Assembly (NCBI RefSeq): GCF_042100115.1
Contig: NC_091277.1
Coordinates: forward strand, 2,046,001-2,110,000
DNA: 64,000 nucleotides
Direction: 5' to 3'
Origin: Alternaria dauci
Taxonomy: Eukaryota > Ascomycota > Dothideomycetes > Pleosporales > Pleosporaceae
A program made the position numbers and the translations under genes. The notes under the pieces were generated by a model. The model saw only the letters and a program-made list of their open reading frames with translations. It ran no database searches and had not been told where the DNA came from. Positions 56,536 to 64,000 of this stretch are shown piece by piece (position 1 is the first letter of the stretch; each line of letters starts with the position of its first letter).

Positions 56536-56585
56536 CTGGTGTTTGTTAGTTGGAGTAAGAGCTGAATGGATCGGGTGCCAATTAC
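56536..56585 (-). other. 50-nt spliceosomal-like intron inside tRNA-Pro, between positions 10 and 11
   Basis: It begins GTAATT, has an ACTAAC branch site (branch A at 56546, 10 nt before the end) and ends ACCAG. It interrupts the A box. Its first bases after the exon (TGG|GTAATTGG) make a partial A-box-like string. Confidence 0.82.
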
Positions 56586-56595
56586 CCATAAGACC

Positions 56596-57262
56596 GAGAC
56601 GCTTTAGTTGGCGCTGTTTGATGGAATAGTTTTTGATTTGAAACAATATGATTCAATTACCAATTTGATCGTGAGATGATAGGGTCGGCCGGGCTGGCGA
56701 AGTGGTCAATTGTGGATACCACACCACGTACACGATTGTTAGAGGGGTAGCTTCGCTAGCTTGCGACGGCAAACAAGCACGATCCTCAAAATCATGCGTT
56801 TGATTTGGTGTTTGTTCAGAGGATTGAATATTTGAACAACGCAGGTGGTAAGACTGGCATAATTACTTTATATCATAAGCTCTTTTTCGCCACCTCGGTA
56901 GACTAAGCAGCATTTCTACGCTGGACCGAAGGTGCGTACAGTCAACAATGCACCAGCTATCTCATATGCAGGCAATGTCAGGACGATATTGCACGCCGAC
57001 ATGATGCTCGAATACCTAGGTATGGCCTTTTAGCCGACAACAATCATCAACACGAACGATAGGAATGGAACAGTCCCAGGATGCGATTGTCGCGGCACAT
57101 GCGCTACTGACGGGGTCGCGCCGCATCTCGCTTCGACATCATGGACGCGCTCGCATTACGTCTCTACTGTTTCCGCCAACTTCGACCTTGCAACGCCAAA
57201 TTTCAATGGCTTTCGCGGTCACACCCCCACCTCTGCACGTTTTGTAAAAGAAGAAACCCACA
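56596..57262. other. Intergenic, 667 bp
   Basis: No gene is recognised. A tRNA D-arm-like string (GGCGAAGTGGTCAA near 56696, plus strand) has no B box or matching arms behind it. Confidence 0.5.
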
Positions 57263-58813
57263 ATGGTGCGATTGCTGGTGCCTGAAGGTCAGCACTTGGA
57301 CCCCCAGGAATAGCCCCAGATCTGACCATGTAGAACAGGCGAGGGACAACTACCCTTTGTTCTCAGACCACCTGGCGCCGTTGCCGCACAGAGCGACCTC
57401 GTCGCATCACCATGGAGAAGTTTACTCGGCGCTGCAGTCGTCACTGGTAGCCTGGCTCTTGTCGGCCGCTCACGACCTGGCGTGTTTCTCAAGTCGGCCG
57501 CCTTCATCAGTGCCGCAGATCTCACGTGGACAGCCTCTGGGATATATGGACGCCATGAGTTGAACCGAGGTGTGTTCAAAATGGAAAACGTACAGCCCAA
57601 GCCTGGTAAGTTATGGGAACAGACAAAGCACCGGACTTCTGAAGATGCAACACTGGCTGGTGGAGCGCTGGGAATATTCATGGCATTGAACCCGCGGGCT
57701 CTGCCCGGTGTCTATGGCTTCCCACGCTTCTTTGGAGCTGCTACGGTTGGATGTGCGCTTGGCTTCAAGGTCGGCCAAGCCTTGGTCGTTCGTATTTCCC
57801 CAACACTCCTCCACCTCTTCGATCAGACCGTTACTTCGTCCCGACAAGAGCAGTATGAAAAGTTACAGAACGACGAAAGGGCCAAGGCATCACTCTCTCG
57901 GATTGGCAAACTCGCGCTCTGGTACCACTCGTCTTCGTTCATGGCAGTTCTCCGCAGCCCTTTGCAAGTTGGCGGGATTGGGACAATGGGCGGCATGTCT
58001 GGCGGACCGATACAAACGGGGCATGGAGGGAGTTCCGGACCTGGTGGTGGCTCACTGGCTGCACTGAAGGCTGAACTCGAGAGAGAAACTGTCATCCAGA
58101 TCGACTTTGGGGAAGGCGAACTTGCAGGGCCAGATGTGGAAAACGGATATCGTGGGTACAAAGACGATCTCAAGTCGCGAGACGTGAGGAAAGTACAAGA
58201 TTGGTTGGAGCAAGTTCAGGCTCTCAAAAAGCAGGTGGACGCCGAGCTGCAAAACGTCTGGCCGCACCTTGCGCAGAGAGAACATGACTTTTACCAATAT
58301 GTACAGGAAGACAAGGAAAAAGACATTACTCGTCGAGAACTACAACTGCTCAACAACCTGGTCTCCGATCTGGTGATTCGATATGCGATCCTCGGGTACC
58401 ATGAACACGATGCGCAAAAGCAACTGCAACAGATGACACAAGCAGACTCCACGGGCGCAGAAGTGGATGCGGTCCCCCAGGAAGTTACAAAAGCCTACAA
58501 AACGCCTCAACATCCAGCTGAAGATAGCCAATTGAACTATCACGGGCCGAAAATTATCACGGAACGAATCCGCAAAACCTGGTCGAGGCAAAAGCAGGTG
58601 CTAAGCCATATGGAGAACAAAATCACCCAGATCGATGCCATAAAACCCGAGGAAGGAACCCATGTCGCCGAGCACGTCAAAAACCTCAAACAGGATGCTG
58701 AACAGATGAAAAAGAACGTCGAAGCCACGGGGCGTTTGTTGCAATCGTTTGAGGAGCAACTTCGCGAGGCTAATGAGGAAGCGAAAGACAGCGACCGCCA
58801 AAACAGAGTTTGA
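57263..58813 (+). CDS. Unrecognised membrane protein with C-terminal coiled coil, 499 aa
   Basis: Two exons, 57263-57287 and 57339-58813. The long open frame has no ATG at its start (it opens with GTG at 57482 and stays open back to about 57327), and only a 25-nt first exon (MVRLLVPE, donor GTCAGC, CTGAC branch, CAG end) supplies one in phase. The N-terminal part has two hydrophobic segments (LLGAAVVTGSLALVG; VYGFPRFFGAATVGCALGF), a Gly-rich stretch follows near residue 230 (GGIGTMGGMSGG), and the C-terminal half is charged, helical coiled coil (DVRKVQDWLEQVQALKKQVD; HVKNLKQDAEQMKKNVEAT). It could be an organelle membrane protein with a coiled-coil arm. No family is recognised and no function is proposed. 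Confidence 0.72.
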
Positions 58814-59525
58814 TTCGAGATAGTGAGCAGAGGCCCGATTGATATGGGACTTTGCTGTACTCGTTGAACTCTAGGCGCTGCAGATTCCTTGATCGAATGC
58901 CTCTACAACGACGGACATTATATCGTGGCCGCTGGCTTCACGTTTCTGCGTACAGGGGCATGTCCTGCATTAATCTGGCTTACAAGAAGAAAAGACCAGC
59001 CGCATTGGAGAGCTGCCTTTATAGCTCTATCATAATAGACTTGGTAGTCTCTGTAGAATTAGACCTTTTCTCAAGCACTTTAGGCTTGTTTACATCAATG
59101 CTGATTAGACGAACAACCTAGCCAGCGCCATGTGAATAACACAGTCTTAGAACAATACATATCTGTAGTCTACCACAAGCCATATAAACAGTCAGAATAA
59201 TGCTTTCTGCTTATAGTTTTGTTGGTTCGTCTGCGTATATTTGTGCAACCTCCCACTGTCCCGCAAGTGCCCCGCAGAAGCCACCATGCACCCGATAAGA
59301 CTCCGATAAGCTAACGTCCCAACCAACAACCGCACGCCTGTTCCGCATCTCCGCGCCCCGTGGATATGTACACTGACATAATGCCTCCTGCCCAAGCAAG
59401 CAGCTGTCAATCAACAGCTAACATAATGTGACGCCCTGTGGACGCGCAGCTGCGGGTGTTGTCTTCTCTTCAATAATATTCCTTCGTTGCGAAGCTGTCC
59501 AAAGACGTCACGGAAATCTGCAACC
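58814..59525. other. Intergenic, 712 bp
   Basis: No gene is seen. The stretch from about 59000 to 59210 is AT-rich compared with its surroundings and probably marks 3' flanking DNA. Confidence 0.5.
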
Positions 59526-60608
59526 ATGACAGACAACGAGAATGGAAACGTAGTGAAGGATGCGGGTATTACGGATTCTGAGCACTTTTCGCCATACCGA
59601 GCAGATGGAAAGTTGGTAAGTTGTTAGATTCTTGGACTTTGCTCTTGACGCAAGACAAAATGCAGGATGAAAGTGATGACTGACATTGCGATATGATCTA
59701 GTATGGCTTCGTGTGCGTGGTAACAGGAGCAACACAACCCGTAGGAAAAGCAATCGTAGCTGAACTCGCCGGTACGTCGCGTGCGAAGACAAACACCCAG
59801 GACTGATCACTAACACTTCTGTCCAGCACATGGCGCAGCATGTATATATGCCTGCTCCTCGCTCCCCTCGGAACCCTACGCCGAACTCGCCGACTCGATC
59901 AACGCGCAATACCCAAACACAAAAGTAATAGGCTACCCATACAAGATCAACTCTGAAGAAGATACTCTCGCCCTCATCGACGATGTGCTGAATACCTGGG
60001 GCCGCCTCGACGTTTGGACGTCTTCTACTGGTCTTCTCGGTCCGCCTTCTATCAACCAGACAGGCCCCAAGGACCTGTACGCAGCTTTTGATACCAATGC
60101 CGTGCCTGCTTTCTTCGCGCTCAAGTACGCGCCGGCTGCGATGCAGAAGACAACACCAAAAGGGAGTTATCCTAACGCAGCGCCAAAGGATGTGCCGTAT
60201 GGGAGTATCATCGTCGTTACGAGCGTTGCGGGCACGTATGGCGGGTGTTGGGCTCCTGCTTTTACAATGGCTTCGCATGCTGCACTTGGTGTTGTGCGCT
60301 CTGGTGTGCTGGTGCTCAAGGGAACCGGTGTGCGTATCAACGCGATTACGGCTGGGCAGATTGATGTCGGCGTTGATCTCAAGGATTGTGGTGTCAAGGA
60401 GATGGCGCAGGGCCAGTTTCCGCCCGCTGCGCTGCAGGGAGAGGAGAGTCAGAAGCGAACGATTGGTCTGGAGAGGGCAGGGAGGCCAGAGGAGGTGGGT
60501 AGGACGGTGGGGTTCTTGGCGAGTGGATTTAGCAGTTATATCACCGGGGCGGAGTTGAGGGTTGACGGCGGAGCGGGGGTGATGAACCCCATTACTGTCC
60601 CTGTTTAG
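59526..60608 (+). CDS. Short-chain dehydrogenase/reductase-like protein lacking the YxxxK motif
   Basis: Three exons, 59526-59615, 59702-59771 and 59827-60608, with introns of 86 and 55 bp, total 313 residues. The Rossmann start is VVTGATQPVGKAIVAELA (TGxxxxxG instead of TGxxxGxG), followed by AHGAACIYACSS. NTWGRLDVWTSSTGLLGPPS replaces the usual NNAG, the Ser strand SIIVVTSVAGTYGG is present, but at the catalytic site the sequence is APAFTMASHAALG: neither Tyr nor Lys of YxxxK is there. The C-terminal GRPEEVGRTVGFLASGFSSYITG and RVDGGAGV are normal SDR. So the fold is clear but ordinary SDR catalysis is doubtful; it may be a binding protein or use other residues. Confidence 0.87.
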
Positions 60609-60710
60609 ATGGATGGATGAAAGGTGTTTAGAGCATGTAGGTTGTGGCATTGAGCCGTTCGTGATAATCGTGATATCGTACAACAGCTCATACATGTGCC
60701 GCCGTGTCGC

Positions 60711-61475
60711 CTAGTGCTGCAGCACAACCGGCACCCCCTTCTCCCAGTTTTCAATGCTCTCTCTAATGTTGACCCAATATCTCAACTTGACCGCCTCACT
60801 CTTGGCAGCATCCAAGTCATCCCTCTTGAACGCCTGGTCGATTATCTCCGTGCTCTCCGCTATCCTCTCTTCGTTCCTCTCCCTCATCTCCACCAAGTCC
60901 TCTTCGCTCTCTGCCTCCTCTATGCTCTCTCTTGCCTCGAGCACCTCCATCAACAACTCCCGGTCGTCTACCTTGGCCGTCTCGTCTTCTGCCACCTCTA
61001 TCCCGCGCAGGGATAGCAAGTATTGTGCTCTCAGAAGCGGGTTCTGGAGTGTTTTGTAAGCCTCGTTGATGCGGGCTGAGAGGGCTTCGGCGCGTTTCTT
61101 GTCTGCTTGGGGATGCAGGTCGGGATGCGCGCGGGCTTGCAGTTGGAGGAACTCTTTCTTGAGTGCAGAGAGATCGATGGCAAAGGGGCCGTTGGGGGGC
61201 GGACCGGATGGGAGGGCGTTTGGGAAGAAGGAATAATGTGTTTGTGGCACTTGGGACGATTGCGCTGTGGAGGATTGCTGTGTCTCAAAGGGCTTCTCAA
61301 CCGTGTTGGGGCTAGAAGACGAAGACTGGAATCGGCGCGATATCGTCTGCGGGGGTATGCGATGTGCGCAGAACAGGCATGGCGCTGCGCTCTGTCGTGT
61401 GCGAAATGGTACAGTGGCGGGCTCGGTGAGAGATGTGCGGATTCTGCGCGCCACGGATGAAGGTATGGAGCGCAT
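60711..61475 (-). CDS. JAC1: JAC1/HSC20 mitochondrial J-protein co-chaperone for Fe-S cluster transfer
   Basis: A single exon of 254 residues. The frame is open further upstream, but the ATG at 61475 starts a clean mitochondrial presequence (MRSIPSSVARRIRTSLTEP), so it is preferred over the one at 61613. The J domain begins THYSFFPN; its HPD motif lies in ARAHPDLHPQADKKRAEALSARINEAYKTL, and the C-terminal HSCB domain (VDDRELLMEVLEARESIEEAE, RNEERIAESTEIIDQAF, LRYWVNIRESI) binds the Isu scaffold. The protein recruits the Hsp70 Ssq1/Ssc1 to move Fe-S clusters from Isu to acceptors in the matrix. A Cys pair (CLFCAH) near residue 33 recalls the zinc-binding N-terminus of animal HSCB and is worth noting. 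Identification is firm. Confidence 0.94.
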   Translation of the reverse strand: MRSIPSSVARRIRTSLTEPATVPFRTRQSAAPCLFCAHRIPPQTISRRFQSSSSSPNTVEKPFETQQSSTAQSSQVPQTHYSFFPNALPSGPPPNGPFAIDLSALKKEFLQLQARAHPDLHPQADKKRAEALSARINEAYKTLQNPLLRAQYLLSLRGIEVAEDETAKVDDRELLMEVLEARESIEEAESEEDLVEMRERNEERIAESTEIIDQAFKRDDLDAAKSEAVKLRYWVNIRESIENWEKGVPVVLQH

Positions 61476-61849
61476 AATGGAGGCGATGTGATTAAGACAC
61501 GCGGAAGGTTGGATTGGGTGAGGCCGTGGGGGGGTTGGTGGTCGGTGTGATTCTGTTAGAATCGCAGAGGCGAGAGATTTCCACGTCGAGTCCCGACTGG
61601 TTACGTCATCCATCGCCGTCACTCATCAGCCACTACCATCGGAAAGGCTGTTGGAAACTCTTGGGGTCAATTGAAGGCTCGTGTTATTTGATACGGAAAT
61701 GGTCGTGCAAAGAGTCCTAATCGCATACCGTGGGCTGCGAAACTCTATTGTATGATATTCACCATCTAGTGCTAACATGCCCCCCTTCGAGATGCTCAAC
61801 CTCTGGTATCCTCCCCACAACGCCCCCGATACCTGCCTCATGACGTGCT
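61476..61849. other. Intergenic, 374 bp
   Basis: This is the upstream region of JAC1 and the 3' flank of cytidine deaminase, both on the minus strand. One background copy of CCCCACA lies at 61813-61819. Confidence 0.5.
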
Positions 61850-62503
61850 TTACGCCGTCTTGGCCTTGTCCTCTTCTTGCTGCTTCCTCAGCTCCTCCCT
61901 CGGTGGCAGCACATCGGGCCCAAAACTGAGCGGCAGCAGCTCGCCCATTGTCCTCACAATCCACTTGCCCTCCTTGTTGAACATGAAGATGGGCGTCTCG
62001 AGCTTCAAAAACTCTCGCAGGAACTGTCTGCACATGCCACACGGCGAGCAGAAGTCTTCAATGTCGGTCGTTACACCAACGGCTTTGAAGCTCCCGATGC
62101 GATGGCCTGCCATGACGGCCGTGCCCATGGCCACGCGCTCGGCACAGGTGCCTACTGGGTACGACGCGTTTTCCAAGTTTGCGCCAGTTATAGTATGGGC
62201 GGCCGATGTGTCGGTTGCAGACGACGTGGTGAGCAGGAGGGATGCGCCGACGCGGAAAAGCGAGTATGGGCCTGATGAAGCATGCTGTCAGCATAGCATT
62301 CTGCAGAATCATCTCTCGGATTACTGCTACCGCCATTCATCACATGACACACGTCTCGCCCACTTACAGTAAGCTTTCGCCCTCGCCTCGAAGCACTGCT
62401 CGCCCAAGACCTGCAGCTCCTGTGCCGAAACACCATGGATCAACCCATTTTGCTCTGTCACAGCTTCACCGGGGCTGAATTTCGGTATCGTGACTGCTGA
62501 CAT
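61850..62503 (-). CDS. Cytidine deaminase
   Basis: Two exons, 62368-62503 and 61850-62271, with a 96-bp intron, total 185 residues. Exon 1 encodes MSAVTIPKFSPGEAVTEQNG and the helix QELQVLGEQCFEARAKAY; the join gives YCPYSLFRVGASLLL, the family's conserved entry. The catalytic zinc site is complete: NASYPVGTCAERVAMG (Cys ligand and catalytic Glu) and DFCSPCGMCRQFLREF (two Cys ligands). It deaminates cytidine and deoxycytidine to the uridine forms in the pyrimidine salvage pathway, normally as a cytosolic tetramer. A Ser/Thr insertion (TTSSATDTSAAHT) sits in the first half, and the C-terminal tail is Glu/Lys-rich; both are usual in filamentous fungi. Confidence 0.94.
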
Positions 62504-63268
62504 GGTGGAAGGAAAGGGAAGGAGAGAAGAGGCGACGCGACGCGGGGGAGTTTTGGCAGACGGGACGACGCGGACCGAGGCTTGCCGCGGGGCACCAAGC
62601 TATAGCGACAAAGGAAGGTTCGGCCACCTCCGACGCCTCTTGTCAGATACAAACCATGCTACTACCTGACGACCCCTATCAGATGACCATCATGCTAACG
62701 ACCGAGCCAGTGGTGGATTGCTGCTGATGATAGCAAACCGCGCCAAGCTCCTATCGACTACCTGGGTATCCTGTTGCAGTTGCGTCGGCTGATCCTCTAC
62801 CACGACTACATTATTCCCATCATCCAGCATTTGCATGCGCTAGGCTTCCTGGACGAGATCGTCTATACACAATCGTGCAACATTCCCATCGACGCCATGT
62901 CTTTGAATGCGGATTCCTAGATTGAGGCTTATGAGATATCTGCCAAGGAGAATGAGTAAACTCACAAAGTCGTACAGGTTGATGGACTCACGTCTCGCCT
63001 CATGAAGTATCTTCAGACACTGAGTCGTTTACAAGTACCACAAACAGCGTGCAGTTGACACATTGTTGACACTGAGACAAAGACATGCATGCCGTCTACC
63101 TCAACAATGGAGCCCCAGTTCAGCTTGCTCGCAACATCGACCGTTCACTCTTCCCGTAGACGCATACAGTGCGCAATTCGAACAACGCGATGTTGACTGT
63201 CGGCACTCCTCCGAATAATTCTTACAAGCAGCAGAATTCCTTCACAGACTCCATTCATAGTCAATACA
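62504..63268. other. Intergenic, 765 bp, containing a possible gene relic
   Basis: This is the upstream region of cytidine deaminase and of the kinase fragment. Its middle part holds the relic listed separately at 62698-62959; the rest shows nothing recognisable. Confidence 0.45.
62698..62959 (+). pseudogene. Possible decayed coding fragment
   Basis: After a TAA, one plus-strand frame reads without stop for about 70 codons with ordinary protein composition (WWIAADDSKPRQAPIDYLG, LRRLILYHDYIIPIIQHLHA, GFLDEIVYT), then meets a TAG near 62920 and continues as IEAYEISAKENE to a TAA. There is no ATG or clear splice site at its start. A single C-to-T change would explain the TAG. The family is not recognised; it could also be chance. 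Confidence 0.3.
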
Positions 63269-64000
63269 ATGACTCGCCGCAACCTTTCCAGCGGTTCGCA
63301 CGCTGAAGACGAGCAGCCAGAAAGCGATGTGCCATTCGTGGTCGGCAAGAATCGAGAGACGGGCGATGCTTCCAAGAGTGTTTCGATAAAGTCGGCAGTC
63401 AAAGAGCAATGGCGAGGAGAAGGGGAAGAAGAGAATGACTTGGAGCCTCACGAAGCCATGCGCCCCAAAGTCATACAGCTCATGCTCCATCTCTTTCCTG
63501 ATTACTGTACTGACGATGTGAGGATCGATCAAATACATGACGGTAGACATAACCGCATCGTCAGCATCACGCTCTGCAAAATACCGCCGAGAGGTCCTTG
63601 GTATTCAAATCGGGCTATACGCGAGATATTTCAGCCCTGTTTTACAGGCCGAAAGGAACGTACAAGTCCCGCAAAGCAATTCGTGTTGCGAATTCCGCAA
63701 AATCCTACTCAAAACATGCACCAGCAAGTTACTACCCTAGCATACTTGGGTCACAAGCTTGGGCACCCTGTCCCCAAAGTTACCGTTTTTGACGCAGGTG
63801 CAGAGAACGCCCTAAGCCACGCATACATGCTTCAGCAGTGGTTACCTGGCCAGCCTCTCAGCGACCTATGGCCAACGATGAATCAAGCCCAGCGACTCAG
63901 CGCTGTCCGAGCCATCTCTAACATGATTCTAGAGATAGGAAAGATCAAGAACAAGTGCCCTGGCCTTATTAGCATCCGCAACACCACCTATGATCTCAAG
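63269..64000 (+). CDS. Aminoglycoside phosphotransferase (APH)-like kinase family protein, 3' end cut by window
   Basis: An open frame of 244 codons runs from the ATG at 63269 to the right edge without an intron. A polar, acidic N-terminus (about 75 residues) precedes the kinase-like fold: the nucleotide-binding strand with its Lys-equivalent region in PAKQFVLRIPQNPTQNMHQQ, the helix VTTLAYLGHKLGHPVPKVTVF, and the hinge YMLQQWLPGQPLSDLWPTM, as in the large fungal APH (PF01636) family. The catalytic HxD and DxD motifs would lie beyond the window. Fungal members rarely act on aminoglycosides; most are of unknown substrate (choline-, fructosamine- or protein-kinase-like). Identification is by the order of these N-lobe elements only. 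Confidence 0.75.
   Translation, partial: MTRRNLSSGSHAEDEQPESDVPFVVGKNRETGDASKSVSIKSAVKEQWRGEGEEENDLEPHEAMRPKVIQLMLHLFPDYCTDDVRIDQIHDGRHNRIVSITLCKIPPRGPWYSNRAIREIFQPCFTGRKERTSPAKQFVLRIPQNPTQNMHQQVTTLAYLGHKLGHPVPKVTVFDAGAENALSHAYMLQQWLPGQPLSDLWPTMNQAQRLSAVRAISNMILEIGKIKNKCPGLISIRNTTYDLK

Larger units (their letters stand above)
56404..56595 (-). tRNA. tRNA-Pro(AGG): tRNA-Pro(AGG) with one canonical and two spliceosomal-like introns
   Basis: Mature pieces on the minus strand are 56586-56595 (positions 1-10), 56526-56535 (11-21), 56457-56472 (22-37) and 56404-56439 (38-73), 72 nt in all. The acceptor stem GGTCTTA/TAAGACC pairs perfectly, the T arm is CCGCG-TTCGAGT-CGCGG, the anticodon stem CTCGC/GCGAG, and the anticodon AGG lies at 56458-56460. 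The restored D arm (GTCTAGTGGTATGAT), variable loop AGGCC and discriminator C agree with yeast tRNA-Pro. A 17-nt intron at 56440-56456 sits at the canonical 37/38 site and its CCC can pair with the anticodon. Two further insertions (56536-56585 and 56473-56525) are not at a tRNA-intron position and have GT..CTAAC..CAG ends. The B box is intact; the A box is split. Confidence 0.88.

Noticed and set aside
56690..56840. Second possible interrupted tRNA on the plus strand (GGCGAAGTGGTCAA resembles a Leu/Ser D arm)
   Set aside because: No B box, T arm, paired acceptor or terminator could be found downstream, with or without removing GT-AG segments.
59508..60695. 395-codon open frame on the minus strand
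   Set aside because: It is antisense to the three-exon SDR gene, starts with no known domain and has the Arg/His/Pro-rich composition of a codon shadow.
61813..61819. CCCCACA near cytidine deaminase, considered as part of the regulon
   Set aside because: It lies in a 3' flank and single copies of a 7-mer are expected by chance in a 64-kb window.
1..64000. CRISPR arrays, bacterial operons, phage or intact transposons
   Set aside because: None seen; gene structure is eukaryotic throughout, and no terminal repeats or transposase/reverse-transcriptase motifs were found.

Overview
The window is nuclear DNA of a filamentous ascomycete, most likely a pleosporalean Dothideomycete. The evidence is about 30 protein genes of filamentous-fungal type, GT-AG introns mostly 45-60 bp long with CTAAC/CTGAC-type branch sites, very short exons, families such as HET, fungal_trans, GH3 and P450, and gene-poor stretches between compact genes. 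The left edge cuts a HET-domain gene and the right edge cuts an APH-like kinase gene. Gene models below were spliced by hand; total lengths and phases were checked to be multiples of three.

Layout. 0-8 kb: HET-domain protein, alkenal/prostaglandin-reductase-type oxidoreductase, a complex I 17.8-kDa-type subunit, a SHE3-like coiled-coil protein and a tiny Cys-rich (zinc-ribbon-like) protein. 7.8-11.5 kb: a stretch in which I find no gene. 11.5-24.6 kb: phospholipase C, small cupin, NUFIP1/Rsa1-like snoRNP factor, RNA polymerase III subunit RPC25, S51 peptidase, ABM monooxygenase, MYND-finger protein, secreted GH3 beta-xylosidase. 25.5-31.3 kb: P450, metallo-beta-lactamase lactonase and type-B carboxylesterase. 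31.3-54.6 kb: a probable catabolic cluster comprising hydroxyisobutyrate-type dehydrogenase, NAD(P)-binding protein, 3-oxoacid CoA-transferase, iron alcohol dehydrogenase of maleylacetate-reductase type, thiolase, class-II-fumarase-type carboxymuconate cycloisomerase, homogentisate-dioxygenase-type enzyme, class III CoA-transferase, mitochondrial oxodicarboxylate carrier, two-finger C2H2/fungal_trans regulator, an unrecognised membrane-anchored protein and a second P450. 55-64 kb: DUF924 protein, an interrupted tRNA-Pro gene, an unknown membrane/coiled-coil protein, an SDR with a degenerate active site, the JAC1 co-chaperone, cytidine deaminase and the kinase fragment.

The most striking feature is the tRNA-Pro(AGG) gene at 56404-56595 on the minus strand. 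Besides a normal 17-nt tRNA intron at position 37/38, it carries two further insertions of 50 and 53 nt in the D-arm region. Both look exactly like the spliceosomal introns of the neighbouring protein genes (GTAATT/GTAAGT donors, CTAAC branch sites, CAG ends). Removing them restores a perfect 72-nt tRNA-Pro cloverleaf with a fully paired acceptor stem. One insertion splits the internal A box.

In the catabolic cluster, the trio iron-ADH / CoA-transferase / thiolase fits maleylacetate -> 3-oxoadipate -> 3-oxoadipyl-CoA -> succinyl-CoA + acetyl-CoA. The dioxygenase, cycloisomerase, carrier and second CoA-transferase would feed or drain it. A CCCCACA/TGTGGGG motif recurs in the intergenic regions of this cluster, once as a perfect inverted repeat, and may be the site of the cluster's own zinc-finger regulator (inference).
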